A stretch of 40,836 nt of DNA from Enhydrobacter sp. GTDB taxonomy: Bacteria; Pseudomonadota; Alphaproteobacteria; Reyranellales; Reyranellaceae. A program made the position numbers and the translations under genes. Each line of letters starts with the position of its first letter. Position 1 is the first letter of the stretch. A model generated the notes under the pieces. The model worked only from the letters and a program-made list of their open reading frames with translations, was not told the origin of the DNA and ran no database searches. The stretch is from contig JAHCJV010000050.1 in the NCBI GenBank assembly GCA_026126105.1, positions 1 to 40,836 on the forward strand, written 5' to 3'. Positions 1 through 7,706 of the stretch are shown here, in pieces.

Positions 1-10
1 CCGGAAGAGC

Positions 11-994
11 ATGAGCCTCGTCGAGATCCGGGACTATCGGCTGGCGTTCGATACGTTCGACGGCACGTTGCACGTGCTCGACGGCATCGATCTGTCGCTC
101 GAGGCGGGCGGGACGCTGGGCATCGTGGGAGAAACCGGCTGCGGCAAGTCGGTGCTGGCGCGCAGCCTGCTGCGGCTGAACGAGTCGCCGCCGGCGCGGG
201 TGGTGTCCGGCGCCATCCTGTTCGAGGGGCAGGACGTGCTCCGCTTGCCGGACAAGGCGATGCGCCGGCTGCGCGGGCGGCGCATCGCCATGGTGTTCCA
301 GGATCCGGCGAGCTACCTCAACCCGCTGCTCGCGATCGGCACGCAGATGGAGGACGCGATCCGCGGCCAGGAGGCGGCGGCGGGCGAGGCAAAGCGCTCG
401 CGCCGCGCGATCCGCGACGATGCCGCCAAGCTGCTCGCCTCGGTCGGCCTCGCCGAGCCGCACCGGCTGCTCGCCAGCCATCCCCATCAACTGTCGGGCG
501 GCATGCGCCAGCGCGTACTGATCGCCATGGCGCTCGCGGGCAATCCGAGCGTGCTTGTCGCCGACGAGCCGACCACCGCGCTCGACGTGACAGTGCAGGC
601 GCAGGTGCTGGCACTGATCGCCGGCCTGGTGAAGGAGCGGCGCCTCGCGCTGATGCTGATCAGCCACGATCTCGGGGTCGTCGCGGCGAGCTGCGCGCGG
701 GTCGCGGTGATGTATGCCGGCACGGTGGTCGAGGAGGCGCCGACCGCCGAGCTGCTCGCCCATCCGCGCCACCCTTACGCGCAGGGCCTGATCGCGGCGG
801 TGCCCGACATCGACAATCCGGCGCACAAGCCGCGCGGCATTCCCGGCAGCATTCCCAACCTGCTGAACCCGCCGACGGGCTGCCGCTTCCATCCGCGCTG
901 CGCGCTCGCGACCGATGTCTGCCGCAGCACCAAGCCGCTGCTGCGCGAGCTGGCGCCCGCGCACCGCGTCGCCTGCCATCACGCCATGCCATGA
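11..994 (+). CDS. Peptide/nickel-type ABC importer ATP-binding protein (DppD/OppD family)
   Basis: Cytoplasmic ATPase that powers import of peptides or similar small solutes through a Dpp/Opp-type permease. The 327 residues match a full-length family member: Walker A GETGCGKS at 40-47, Q-loop QDP at 97-99, signature LSGGMRQR at 161-168, Walker B VLVADEP at 181-187 and the switch histidine H219. The C-terminal oligopeptide-transporter extension carries the usual cysteine pattern (C291, C297, C304, C322). The start at 11 sits just after a GGAAG stretch, close to the window edge, so an earlier start cannot be excluded. Its stop overlaps the next ATPase gene by ATGA, as expected for a heterodimeric DppD/DppF pair. 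Permease genes are not in the window and probably lie upstream. The substrate cannot be read from these subunits. Confidence 0.93.
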   Translation: MSLVEIRDYRLAFDTFDGTLHVLDGIDLSLEAGGTLGIVGETGCGKSVLARSLLRLNESPPARVVSGAILFEGQDVLRLPDKAMRRLRGRRIAMVFQDPASYLNPLLAIGTQMEDAIRGQEAAAGEAKRSRRAIRDDAAKLLASVGLAEPHRLLASHPHQLSGGMRQRVLIAMALAGNPSVLVADEPTTALDVTVQAQVLALIAGLVKERRLALMLISHDLGVVAASCARVAVMYAGTVVEEAPTAELLAHPRHPYAQGLIAAVPDIDNPAHKPRGIPGSIPNLLNPPTGCRFHPRCALATDVCRSTKPLLRELAPAHRVACHHAMP

Positions 995-1959
995 GTGCGC
1001 CGCTGCTCGAGGCCACGGGCCTGTCCAAGACCTACGCGCTGCCGCGTACCGCGTTCCAGCCGGCGCGCAGGCTGACCGCCGTCGCGCATGTCGACCTGTC
1101 GCTCGCGCCGGGCGCGACGCTCGGGCTGGTCGGCGAAAGCGGCTGCGGCAAGTCCACGCTTGCGCGGCTGCTGCTGCGGCTCACGCCGGTCAGCGGCGGC
1201 CGCATCGTGTTCGACGGCCAGGACATCACGGGCCTGCCGGAGTTGTCGTTGCGCCCGCTGCGCCGCCGGATCCAGCTGGTGCACCAGAACCCATCGGCCG
1301 CGCTCGATCCGCGCCTTACGGCGGCGGCCTCGGTCGCCGAACCGCTGATCATCCAGCGACTCGCCAGCGGCTCGGCTCTCGACGACCGCGTGAGGCAACT
1401 CTTTGCCGAGGTCGGGCTCGGGCCGGAGTTTCTGCGCCGCTATCCGCACGAGCTGTCGGGCGGCCAGAAGCAGCGCGTCTGCATCGCCCGCGCACTCGCC
1501 CCGGAGCCGCAGCTGCTGGTCCTCGACGAGCCGACCAGCGCGCTCGACGTCAGCGTGCAGGCGCAGATGCTCGACATGCTGGCCGAGCTGCGCGCGCGGC
1601 ACGGGCTCACCTACCTGTTCATCAGCCACAACCTCGCGGTGGTGCGCCAGGTCTGCTCCGAGGTGGCCGTGATGTATCTCGGCCGCATCGTCGAGCAGGG
1701 CAGCGCCGAGCAGGTCCTCGGCGCGCCGCGCCATCCCTACACCCGGGCGCTGCTGGCTTCGGTGCCGCGTCTTCACGCCGGCAGCGTGCCACCGGCGACC
1801 GCGAGCGAGCCGCCCAATCCGGCGAACATCCCGCCCGGCTGCCCGTTCAACCCGCGCTGCGGCCTCGCCGAACCGGCCTGCCGCACCGGCACTCCACCGC
1901 CGCTCGTGAACGGCCTGGCGTGCCCGCCAACCGGCCGCCGGGAGAGCATGCGCCCATGA
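991..1959 (+). CDS. Peptide/nickel-type ABC importer ATP-binding protein (DppF/OppF family)
   Basis: Second ATPase of the importer, expected to pair with the gene just upstream. The 322 residues show Walker A GESGCGKS at 48-55, signature LSGGQKQR at 155-162, Walker B LLVLDEP at 175-181, switch histidine H213 and the C-terminal oligopeptide-transporter domain with C284, C290, C297 and C311. The start codon overlaps the previous stop (ATGA at 991-994), so translation is probably coupled. Its own stop overlaps the start of the barrel-protein gene in the same way. A DppF/OppF role is inferred from order and from its similarity to the first subunit; the substrate is unknown. Confidence 0.93.
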   Translation: MSAPLLEATGLSKTYALPRTAFQPARRLTAVAHVDLSLAPGATLGLVGESGCGKSTLARLLLRLTPVSGGRIVFDGQDITGLPELSLRPLRRRIQLVHQNPSAALDPRLTAAASVAEPLIIQRLASGSALDDRVRQLFAEVGLGPEFLRRYPHELSGGQKQRVCIARALAPEPQLLVLDEPTSALDVSVQAQMLDMLAELRARHGLTYLFISHNLAVVRQVCSEVAVMYLGRIVEQGSAEQVLGAPRHPYTRALLASVPRLHAGSVPPATASEPPNPANIPPGCPFNPRCGLAEPACRTGTPPPLVNGLACPPTGRRESMRP

Positions 1960-2747
1960 AAGGTCCCGCCTGGGCAGTGGCTGCCGTGCTTTTTGCCGGT
2001 TGCCAGGCAGTTGCCCAGTCTCCTGCGGACAGCGCTCAGAACAGCGCCAACAATCCGCTGACGCCGAAGAGCGCAATCCAGCTGCAGGACTATTTCCAGC
2101 CGTTGCTCGCAGGGCGTCCGGGACAAGGCGCAAACCAGGGGATCGTGCGGACCGTCCTGCCCCACGACATCATGGGCGTGGACCAGCTCGCCCGGGCATC
2201 CCTGCCGGTGATCTCCAACGTATGGGGTGGTCCGACCGGCGCGGTAAACGGTATCGGCGACCTGACCGTCTTCAACATGGCGGTGTTTCACCGCGACTTT
2301 GGCAAGGTCGGCATCGGCCCGCTGATCGTGGCGCCTACGGCCAGCGATTCGTCGCTGGGCTACCGCAAATGGCAAGCCGGCGTCCAGACGATCGTCAGCG
2401 CGCCCCACAAATGGGGACTCACGTCCGCGCTCACATCGTATCAGCAGTCGTTCGACGGCAAGCTGCAGACGCTCACGGCGCAGCCGTTGCTCTTCTACAA
2501 TCTGGAACGCGGCCTGTACCTGCGCTCCACGGGCATTGCATCGTTCAACTTCGGAGACACCCCGAATTCGGTCGTGCCGGTGGGCCTTGGACTGGGACAT
2601 GTAACCCAGCTCGCCAACGGCACGGTCGTCAACGTGTTCGTCGAGCCGCAATACTCGGTCGTGCAAACCGGGGCCGGCGTGCCGTCCTTCCAGATCTTCG
2701 CCGGCATGGTCATACAGTTTCCCAGAGCGCCGCCCCGGCCCCGGTAG
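1956..2747 (+). CDS. Putative outer-membrane beta-barrel protein, MetA-pathway/phenol-degradation transporter-like
   Basis: A 263-residue exported protein. It starts at the ATG overlapping the ATPase stop (ATGA), with GGGAGA about 10 bases upstream. The N-terminus is a signal peptide ending near AVAQ (residues 18-21); an alternative lipobox-like stretch FAGC is weaker. The body has the spacing seen in the PF13557-type barrel family: GIGDLTVF, then GPLIVAPTAS, LGYRKWQAGVQ, QPLLFYNLERG and VPVGLGLGHV, with alternating hydrophobic strands and a final strand FAGMVIQFP. This assignment is from remembered family patterns and is not certain. The chain of overlaps suggests it serves as an outer-membrane entry route for the same solute as the ABC importer. 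Only this part of the long open frame is coding; the upstream part is a shadow of the two ATPase genes. Confidence 0.75.
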   Translation: MKGPAWAVAAVLFAGCQAVAQSPADSAQNSANNPLTPKSAIQLQDYFQPLLAGRPGQGANQGIVRTVLPHDIMGVDQLARASLPVISNVWGGPTGAVNGIGDLTVFNMAVFHRDFGKVGIGPLIVAPTASDSSLGYRKWQAGVQTIVSAPHKWGLTSALTSYQQSFDGKLQTLTAQPLLFYNLERGLYLRSTGIASFNFGDTPNSVVPVGLGLGHVTQLANGTVVNVFVEPQYSVVQTGAGVPSFQIFAGMVIQFPRAPPRPR

Positions 2748-2769
2748 TCCGATCCGCGAACGGACTCGC

Positions 2770-2791
2770 GTGCCCGCCGGTTGGCGGGCGC
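2770..2791. terminator. Hairpin between convergent genes, possible bidirectional terminator
   Basis: A perfect 7-bp stem GCCCGCC with loop GGTT and partner GGCGGGC (2772-2789) extends by a G-U and a G-C pair to 9 bp. It lies between the end of the barrel-protein gene and the end of the M23 peptidase gene, which face each other. There is no T-tract on either strand, so it may slow polymerase or protect 3' ends rather than act as a classical intrinsic terminator. Confidence 0.4.
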
Positions 2792-2796
2792 ACCGG

Positions 2797-4155
2797 TCAC
2801 TTCGGCTTGCCCTCGCGCTGCGCCTCGGCGAGGTAGCGTGCAACGACCTTGCGGAATCGCTCGAGGTCCGCGCCGCGCAGCTGCGCCGGCTTCATCGACG
2901 GATGGGTCGACGGATTGATCGGCTTGCCCTTGTCGTGCAGCTCGAAATGCAGGTGCGGACCGGTCGAGCGGCCCGTGCTGCCGACAAAGCCGATCAGATC
3001 GCCCTTCTGCACAGGCACGCCGGGAGCGATGCCCGGCGCGAATCCCGAAAGATGGCCGTAGACGCTGGAGAGATCGCCCTCATGCTCGATCTCGATCCAG
3101 TTGCCGTAGCCTCCATTGGGCGCTGCACCGGTGACAACCCCATCGGCCGCGGCAAGCACCGCCGTTCCCTTGTCGGCCACGAGATCGATGCCCTGGTGCA
3201 TGACGAGCGCAGGCCGCGGGGGAGGGGCGCGCATCGCGAAGCCCTGCAGGGGCGCCTGCGCGCCTGACGGAGAGGCCGGGGTCACGGTTATCGACAGGCC
3301 GGATGAGGGCAAGCCGCTGCCCGAGCCCGGACTCGTTGCCCGGTTGCCAAGGGACGGGCTGGCGAGCGCCGGGTTCGTCAGGCCGGAGGCACCGGTGATC
3401 TCCACGCGCTCGAAGCGGCGGTCGTCGGGCCTCGGCCTCGGCCTCGGCTGCGGCGGCATGGCGCCCGCCCGCTTGATCATTTCCCGGGCTTCGGCGTCGG
3501 TCGCCGTGTTGCCTCGGCCGAGCGTGTTCGCGGCCCGTGCCCTTTGCCGGGCAGCCGGCGTGGAGCGCGCCGGACCCTTCACCCACGCGAGCGAGCGGGG
3601 CTGGTCGATGGGATCGGCCCGCATTCCGAAGCCCGAGGAGATGCTGATCCGGTCGAGCGGCAGGCGTACCGGCGCCGGCTCGGCGCTCTTCCCATCGGCC
3701 AGCCAGAATCCTTCCGTGTCGGACCGGCTCTCCCGGAAACGATAGATGGCGACGGTGCCCTTCTTCGCCGTCCGCAGCTCGGCCCACAGCACGTGGCCGG
3801 TGCCGACCGGATCGCCCGCCGACGTGTACGCCTGTTCGTAGTGCACCCAGAACAGGTCGCCGGGCTTGATGTCGCGCTCCGGGTTCATTGCGGCCGACAG
3901 CGCCTGCAGTGGCTCGATCATCGCCGCCGGTGGCACGCCCGCAGCCTGCGTCGAAGCGGCAAGCGTTTCCACGACGACGCCCCACGCATGAAGCCGGCGC
4001 GTGAAGGGCAGGTAGCCCTGCCACTGTTCCTCCGCGCGCTCGCTGCCCAGCAGCCGCTCGGCCGCAGCGCGCTCCTCGCATCCGGGCGCGGCCTGACCCG
4101 GCAGCGCCATGCAGCACAGTATCGCGGCCAACGCCACGCAGCGGCGCTCGTACAT
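2797..4155 (-). CDS. Exported M23-family (LytM-type) peptidase with a long insert in the catalytic domain
   Basis: Predicted zinc metallopeptidase that trims peptidoglycan cross-links in the periplasm, 452 residues. A signal peptide covers residues 1-22 (ending GQA-A). Residues 92-140 resemble the middle domain found before M23 catalytic domains (IKPGDLFWVHYEQ). The catalytic domain begins at SSGFGMRADP (173-182), is interrupted by about 135 residues rich in Pro, Arg, Ser and Gly, and resumes at HQGID (320-324), giving zinc ligands H320 and D324. HLHFE follows at 401-405 with H401 and H403. All metal ligands are present, so it is probably active. The start has AGAGGG about 5 bases upstream. 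It is divergent from the hydrolase-sulfotransferase pair and convergent with the barrel-protein gene. The position of the insert is discussed in the findings. Confidence 0.92.
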   Translation of the reverse strand: MYERRCVALAAILCCMALPGQAAPGCEERAAAERLLGSERAEEQWQGYLPFTRRLHAWGVVVETLAASTQAAGVPPAAMIEPLQALSAAMNPERDIKPGDLFWVHYEQAYTSAGDPVGTGHVLWAELRTAKKGTVAIYRFRESRSDTEGFWLADGKSAEPAPVRLPLDRISISSGFGMRADPIDQPRSLAWVKGPARSTPAARQRARAANTLGRGNTATDAEAREMIKRAGAMPPQPRPRPRPDDRRFERVEITGASGLTNPALASPSLGNRATSPGSGSGLPSSGLSITVTPASPSGAQAPLQGFAMRAPPPRPALVMHQGIDLVADKGTAVLAAADGVVTGAAPNGGYGNWIEIEHEGDLSSVYGHLSGFAPGIAPGVPVQKGDLIGFVGSTGRSTGPHLHFELHDKGKPINPSTHPSMKPAQLRGADLERFRKVVARYLAEAQREGKPK

Positions 4156-4332
4156 TCACCCTCTGAAACTCGAATGCATGGTTGGTCCGGAAGAAGGACC
4201 ACGGTCGAGAGAGTATCGGCCCCAATGGCTTGTGATAGGGTAATGGCTATTCCAAGGCAACGCTGGTGGCAATCGATTCGCAGCCGGTCGTGACCCGTTG
4301 CGGTTGAGCTGGTGCTGGTAAGGGGCAAACCT
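4156..4332. promoter_or_regulatory. Divergent intergenic region with hairpin
   Basis: These 177 bases separate the divergent M23 peptidase and hydrolase genes and must hold both promoters. A 6-bp stem TGGTCC/GGACCA (4183-4188 and 4196-4201) with a 7-base loop is visible. No convincing -35/-10 pair was found by eye. A strong ribosome site AAGGGG (4319-4324) precedes the ATG at 4333. Confidence 0.4.
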
Positions 4333-5166
4333 ATGGGACTGGGCGGGAAGCGTAAGCGGGAACGTGGCGACGGAGACACTCCTCGGGAGAGGAAGCACGC
4401 GGACCCGCAGCTCGTGCACCAGGTCGAGCTCCTGCGGACGAAGTTCTTTGTTCTGCAGGAGGCCTTTGTCCGGTCCCAGAGCGTGGACCTTACGGAGCTC
4501 GGCGGGCCGCTTTCGGAGATTTCCCCGCTTGAGTACGCGCGCGTGCAGGACGCGAGGCTCAACCTGCTTGTCTTCGCCGGGATGGCGACCCGCTTGAGCA
4601 TGCCCTCCGCGGAGTTCTTCGGCACCTTCTCCCGCCGAGGCCACGACGACATAAGCATCTTCTACGCGAAGGATTTCTATCAGTGCTGGTATCAGCGCGG
4701 TCTGTTGGGGCTTTCGACCGATGTTCCAGGCACGGTGGACTATCTTCGCAACCTGCTCGGCGCCGGCGCGGATCGAGCTGTCACTTTCGGAACCAGCGCC
4801 GGAGGATTCGCGGCGATCCTATTCGGAGTGCTACTCGGCGCCAGAAAGGTAGTCGCGTTCGGTCCGCAAACCCGGCTCGACCGACGCGTATACAAGCGCT
4901 TCAGGACTGTCGATTCACGCAAGCGAGACGTTGAGCTGGATAGCGACTTTCTCGATCTCAGGGCGGTCATCGAGCGTAGCCAGTTCGGTGGGACCATCGA
5001 GGTCCACTACGGTATCGACAATATGGTTGACCGCGAGGCGGCCGAGCATCTCGGTGGGCTACCCGGTGTGGAATTGATTGGCCATCCGCACGATGGCCAT
5101 CAGCTCGCCCGCATCATGCGAGATGACGGATCCCTGGATCGGGTGATCGACCGGCTCTGTTCCTAG
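4333..5166 (+). CDS. Alpha/beta-hydrolase-fold protein paired with a sulfotransferase, function unknown
   Basis: A 277-residue protein with a serine-hydrolase core. The nucleophile elbow TFGTSAGGFAA (151-161) puts the candidate serine at S155, followed by VVAFGPQT. D230 in YGIDN and H256 in HPHDGHQL are candidate acid and base. No signal peptide; the N-terminus is basic (KRKRERGD). I chose the ATG at 4333 over the GTG at 4312 because AAGGGG lies 8 bases ahead of it. The sulfotransferase gene follows after 9 bases. Hydrolases with this elbow, often next to sulfo- or glycosyltransferases, occur in surface-polysaccharide loci as far as I recall, so an acyl-esterase or transfer role on a glycan is a reasonable inference. 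No polysaccharide genes are seen nearby. Substrate unknown. Confidence 0.7.
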   Translation: MGLGGKRKRERGDGDTPRERKHADPQLVHQVELLRTKFFVLQEAFVRSQSVDLTELGGPLSEISPLEYARVQDARLNLLVFAGMATRLSMPSAEFFGTFSRRGHDDISIFYAKDFYQCWYQRGLLGLSTDVPGTVDYLRNLLGAGADRAVTFGTSAGGFAAILFGVLLGARKVVAFGPQTRLDRRVYKRFRTVDSRKRDVELDSDFLDLRAVIERSQFGGTIEVHYGIDNMVDREAAEHLGGLPGVELIGHPHDGHQLARIMRDDGSLDRVIDRLCS

Positions 5167-5175
5167 GAGCGGACG

Positions 5176-5973
5176 GTGGCACGCCAGGCGTTTCTTTTCA
5201 TCGATCCGGGCCTCGTCGTTTTCTGGTCCCGCAAAGCGGGGAACACGTCGCTTGCGGACTGGCTGTACGAGACGGCGATAAAGGCAAAACACCGGCGACA
5301 GGTCGTTGGCCTCCGGCCGAGGCGATTCCTCACCGTCGGACAGCATGTCGTCGACCATCGAGTCGCGCTCGACCTGGTCGAGAAGATGGGATACGCCGAT
5401 TTCGTCGTCGCCCGCGACCCCTACCGAAGGGCGGTATCCGCCTACGTGAACAAGTTCGTCGTCGATCGGGAGCGTCGCTACAGTTCGTTCGAGCTTCTGG
5501 AGCCGTTTGCCCAGCGCATGGTCCACGACATGAGCAGGCGCTTTCCGGAACGGGTCTCGGTCGGTGACCGCTACCGCGGCTTCTCCTTCAAGGAATTTCT
5601 GGAGTACATACTGACTCAGGTTCAAAGCCGCGGGGGGGAGGAACCCAGGCTGAACTCGCATTGGAATACGCAGGTCCCCTTTTACTACAACGAAAGATTT
5701 GAGTATCGGTCCGTGATCCGGCTCGAGCGGATCGAGACCGAGATTTCTTCGTTGGCGAGCCGGCTCGGGACAAAGGTACCCTTTCCCGCGCGAAGGCCTT
5801 CGCTGAGCCAGAAGCTGTCGGGAAGCGGCGAGGACTTGTCACAGATCAAGTCCGTCGACCTCGCGAACGCAGGGATGCCGCCAGCGGCCGACGCGCTGCT
5901 GTCCCCGATGTCGAAGGAGCTGATTCGCGCCGCTTATGAGATAGACTTCCGCAAGCTCGGGTACGCCGCCTAG
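5176..5973 (+). CDS. Sulfotransferase family protein (carbohydrate-type)
   Basis: Predicted PAPS-dependent sulfotransferase of 265 residues, resembling the family-2 carbohydrate sulfotransferases. The 5'-phosphosulfate loop is seen as SRKAGNTS (18-25). The 3'-phosphate motif is RDPYRRAVSAYVNKF (80-94), which is very close to family consensus. A later NSHWNTQ segment (about 160) and RLERIE also fit. There is no membrane anchor, so it should act in the cytoplasm on a sugar or lipid-linked precursor. The start is GTG, chosen because AGGAG ends 6 bases before it and the gap to the upstream hydrolase is 9 bases. The two genes almost certainly share a transcript. The acceptor is unknown. Confidence 0.85.
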   Translation: MARQAFLFIDPGLVVFWSRKAGNTSLADWLYETAIKAKHRRQVVGLRPRRFLTVGQHVVDHRVALDLVEKMGYADFVVARDPYRRAVSAYVNKFVVDRERRYSSFELLEPFAQRMVHDMSRRFPERVSVGDRYRGFSFKEFLEYILTQVQSRGGEEPRLNSHWNTQVPFYYNERFEYRSVIRLERIETEISSLASRLGTKVPFPARRPSLSQKLSGSGEDLSQIKSVDLANAGMPPAADALLSPMSKELIRAAYEIDFRKLGYAA

Positions 5974-6077
5974 TCCGGCGTGCCCACCGCGCCGGCCGCA
6001 TGCTGGCAACGCCAGGTCCGTTGCTCGGCAGCATGAGAGGACGACGCGGAGACAAGGCGAACGAGGTGCTGACCGAC

Positions 6078-6731
6078 ATGAGCGAACTGGTCATCTGGAC
6101 GTACGATTGGGTTCCCGAAGGGCCGCGCGGCTTCGTGCGCGACCTGAGGCTGCGATGGGCGTGCGAGGAAGCAGGGCTTGCCTATTCGGTGCGGACCGTG
6201 CCGTTCGAGGACCGCGCGACCAATCACCTGGCGCGTCAGCCATTCGGCCAGGTCCCGTTCCTCGACGACGGCGATGTCCGGATATTCGAGAGCGGCGCGG
6301 GGTTGCTGCACCTGGCCCGGAAGAGCGAAAAGCTGATGCCGCGCGATCCGGTTGGAGAGGCCGAAACGATTCAGTGGATGATCGCGGCGCTGAACTCCAT
6401 CGAGATGGTCAGCGTCCCGTGGTGGTTCCTCGAGATCTCCGGCGCGACGGACAATGCTCTTGCCGGCTGGATGGGAACGCGGCTCGACCAGCTGGAAAGA
6501 ATCCTGGGCGAGCGGGAATGGCTGGTTGCCGACCGTTTCACCGCCGCGGATCTTCTGATGGCGGATGTCCTCCGGGTTTCGAAGCTGCGCGCTTTCGGGG
6601 ATCGACCCGCGTCCGAGGCCTACGTGACACGGGTGACGGACCGGCCGGCGTTCGCGAAGGCTCGCGCCGACCAGATGGCGCATTTCGGCCGGGCCGACGA
6701 TGCGAGGAAGGCTGCCCCGACACCGCACTGA
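6078..6731 (+). CDS. Glutathione S-transferase family protein
   Basis: A 217-residue GST-fold protein. The thioredoxin-like N-terminal half has the conserved GQVPFL with cis-proline P60, followed by ESGAGLLHLA carrying the glutathione-binding Glu-Ser (71-72). The helical C-terminal half includes the capping motif FTAADLLMADVL around residue 155. The open frame runs back to 6000, but the ATG at 6078 gives a normal-length N-terminus. The ribosome site is weak (GAGG about 11 bases upstream). It may conjugate glutathione to electrophiles or isomerise a substrate; the family does not give the substrate. It is separated from the sulfotransferase by 104 bases and may have its own promoter. Confidence 0.88.
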   Translation: MSELVIWTYDWVPEGPRGFVRDLRLRWACEEAGLAYSVRTVPFEDRATNHLARQPFGQVPFLDDGDVRIFESGAGLLHLARKSEKLMPRDPVGEAETIQWMIAALNSIEMVSVPWWFLEISGATDNALAGWMGTRLDQLERILGEREWLVADRFTAADLLMADVLRVSKLRAFGDRPASEAYVTRVTDRPAFAKARADQMAHFGRADDARKAAPTPH

Positions 6732-6779
6732 GGCAGGGCATCGGCCTGGGAAAGCCACCCTTCTGTGGAAAACCAGCAA

Positions 6780-6934
6780 GGCGAGACGGAAAAATCCAAT
6801 TAAATCAATTGATTGTCATCAAAACTTATTGTGGCAAATTTGCAACATTTGTTGGACGAACGAGTCCCCCTTCGCCACTATGAGGCAGGCCGTCGGCCTG
6901 ACCTACCTGCTTTGGTTCCAACGGGGAGACGTTC
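6780..6934 (+). promoter_or_regulatory. AT-rich regulatory region with two palindromes upstream of the NlpC/P60 gene
   Basis: This is the most AT-rich stretch of the surroundings. It holds the perfect palindrome AATCAATTGATT (6803-6814) and an 18-base near-perfect palindrome TGTGGCAAATTTGCAACA (6830-6847, one mismatch, core GCAAATTTGC). Both lie upstream of the exported peptidase gene, which has GGGGAG ahead of its ATG at 6935. They look like operator or promoter elements. I cannot name the regulator. Confidence 0.5.
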
Positions 6935-7681
6935 ATGGCATTGGGAACCGGGCGCCTTGCGCGCTCGATCGTACGAGTCCTGTTCCGGTCGACCGCCGGC
7001 GCTTCACTGGCGATAGCCGCCCTGGCGCTGGCCGGAACGGCCGGCAGTCCTTCTCCCGCCCACGCCCAGGTCAAGGCGCCGGCGAAGTCGAAACTGAAAC
7101 CTCCCGTCAAATCTGCGGCGAAGGCTGCTCCGAAGGCCATTCCCCAGACAGACCCGTCGGATAGCGTCGCCGACCAGCTCAATGCCAGATGGCAGCAGGA
7201 AAACGGGGCGTTCTCCGGCTTCACGAGCGCAAACCCCGCCGGGAATCCCGCCCCGAACCCTGCCGTGGTCCCGGCCTCTTTCGCCACCCGCGCGGTCGCC
7301 AACGACTGGGGCGACCGACTAGTGTCCCGGGCGATGAACTACCTCGGCACGCCCTACCGCTACGGCGGCACATCGCCCAGCACCGGCTTCGACTGCAGCG
7401 GCTTCGTCTACTTCCTTTACGGCGCCGAGTTCGGCCAGAGGATCCCGCGCATGCCGGACGGCATGGCAAGCGAGGGCACGCCCGTCGCGCGCAACGACCT
7501 CCAGCGGGGCGACATCGTCTTCTTCGGCCATCGCGGCAGGTTCACCCATGTCGGCATCTATGCCGGCAACGGGCAGTTCGTCCACGCCACCCAGCGCGGT
7601 TCGCCGGTCTCGGTCACGCCGCTCGACGCCGACTACTTCCGCCAGACCTACATGACGGCGGTCAGGCTGCCGCCGCGATAG
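6935..7681 (+). CDS. Exported NlpC/P60-family peptidoglycan endopeptidase
   Basis: Predicted cysteine endopeptidase that cuts cell-wall stem peptides, 248 residues. A long N-terminal signal sequence ends around PAHA-Q (42-45). A Lys/Ala/Pro-rich linker (46-75) follows, then a catalytic domain from about 125. The catalytic cysteine is C154 in FDCSGFV; H205 in FTHVGIYAG and H217 in QFVHA complete the site, and YLGTPYRYGG is the usual lead-in. All residues needed for activity are present. The ATG at 6935 has GGGGAG about 7 bases upstream. With the M23 enzyme at 2.8-4.2 kb this is the second wall hydrolase in the window, but the two are not co-transcribed. Confidence 0.93.
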   Translation: MALGTGRLARSIVRVLFRSTAGASLAIAALALAGTAGSPSPAHAQVKAPAKSKLKPPVKSAAKAAPKAIPQTDPSDSVADQLNARWQQENGAFSGFTSANPAGNPAPNPAVVPASFATRAVANDWGDRLVSRAMNYLGTPYRYGGTSPSTGFDCSGFVYFLYGAEFGQRIPRMPDGMASEGTPVARNDLQRGDIVFFGHRGRFTHVGIYAGNGQFVHATQRGSPVSVTPLDADYFRQTYMTAVRLPPR

Positions 7682-7706
7682 GCACGGGCGTCACCACGGA
7701 GGCCGC

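Noticed and set aside
915..1955. Upstream part of the 610-codon frame that ends with the barrel protein
   Set aside because: It overlaps both ATPase genes in another frame and is Arg-rich nonsense; only the part from 1956 has a signal peptide and strands.
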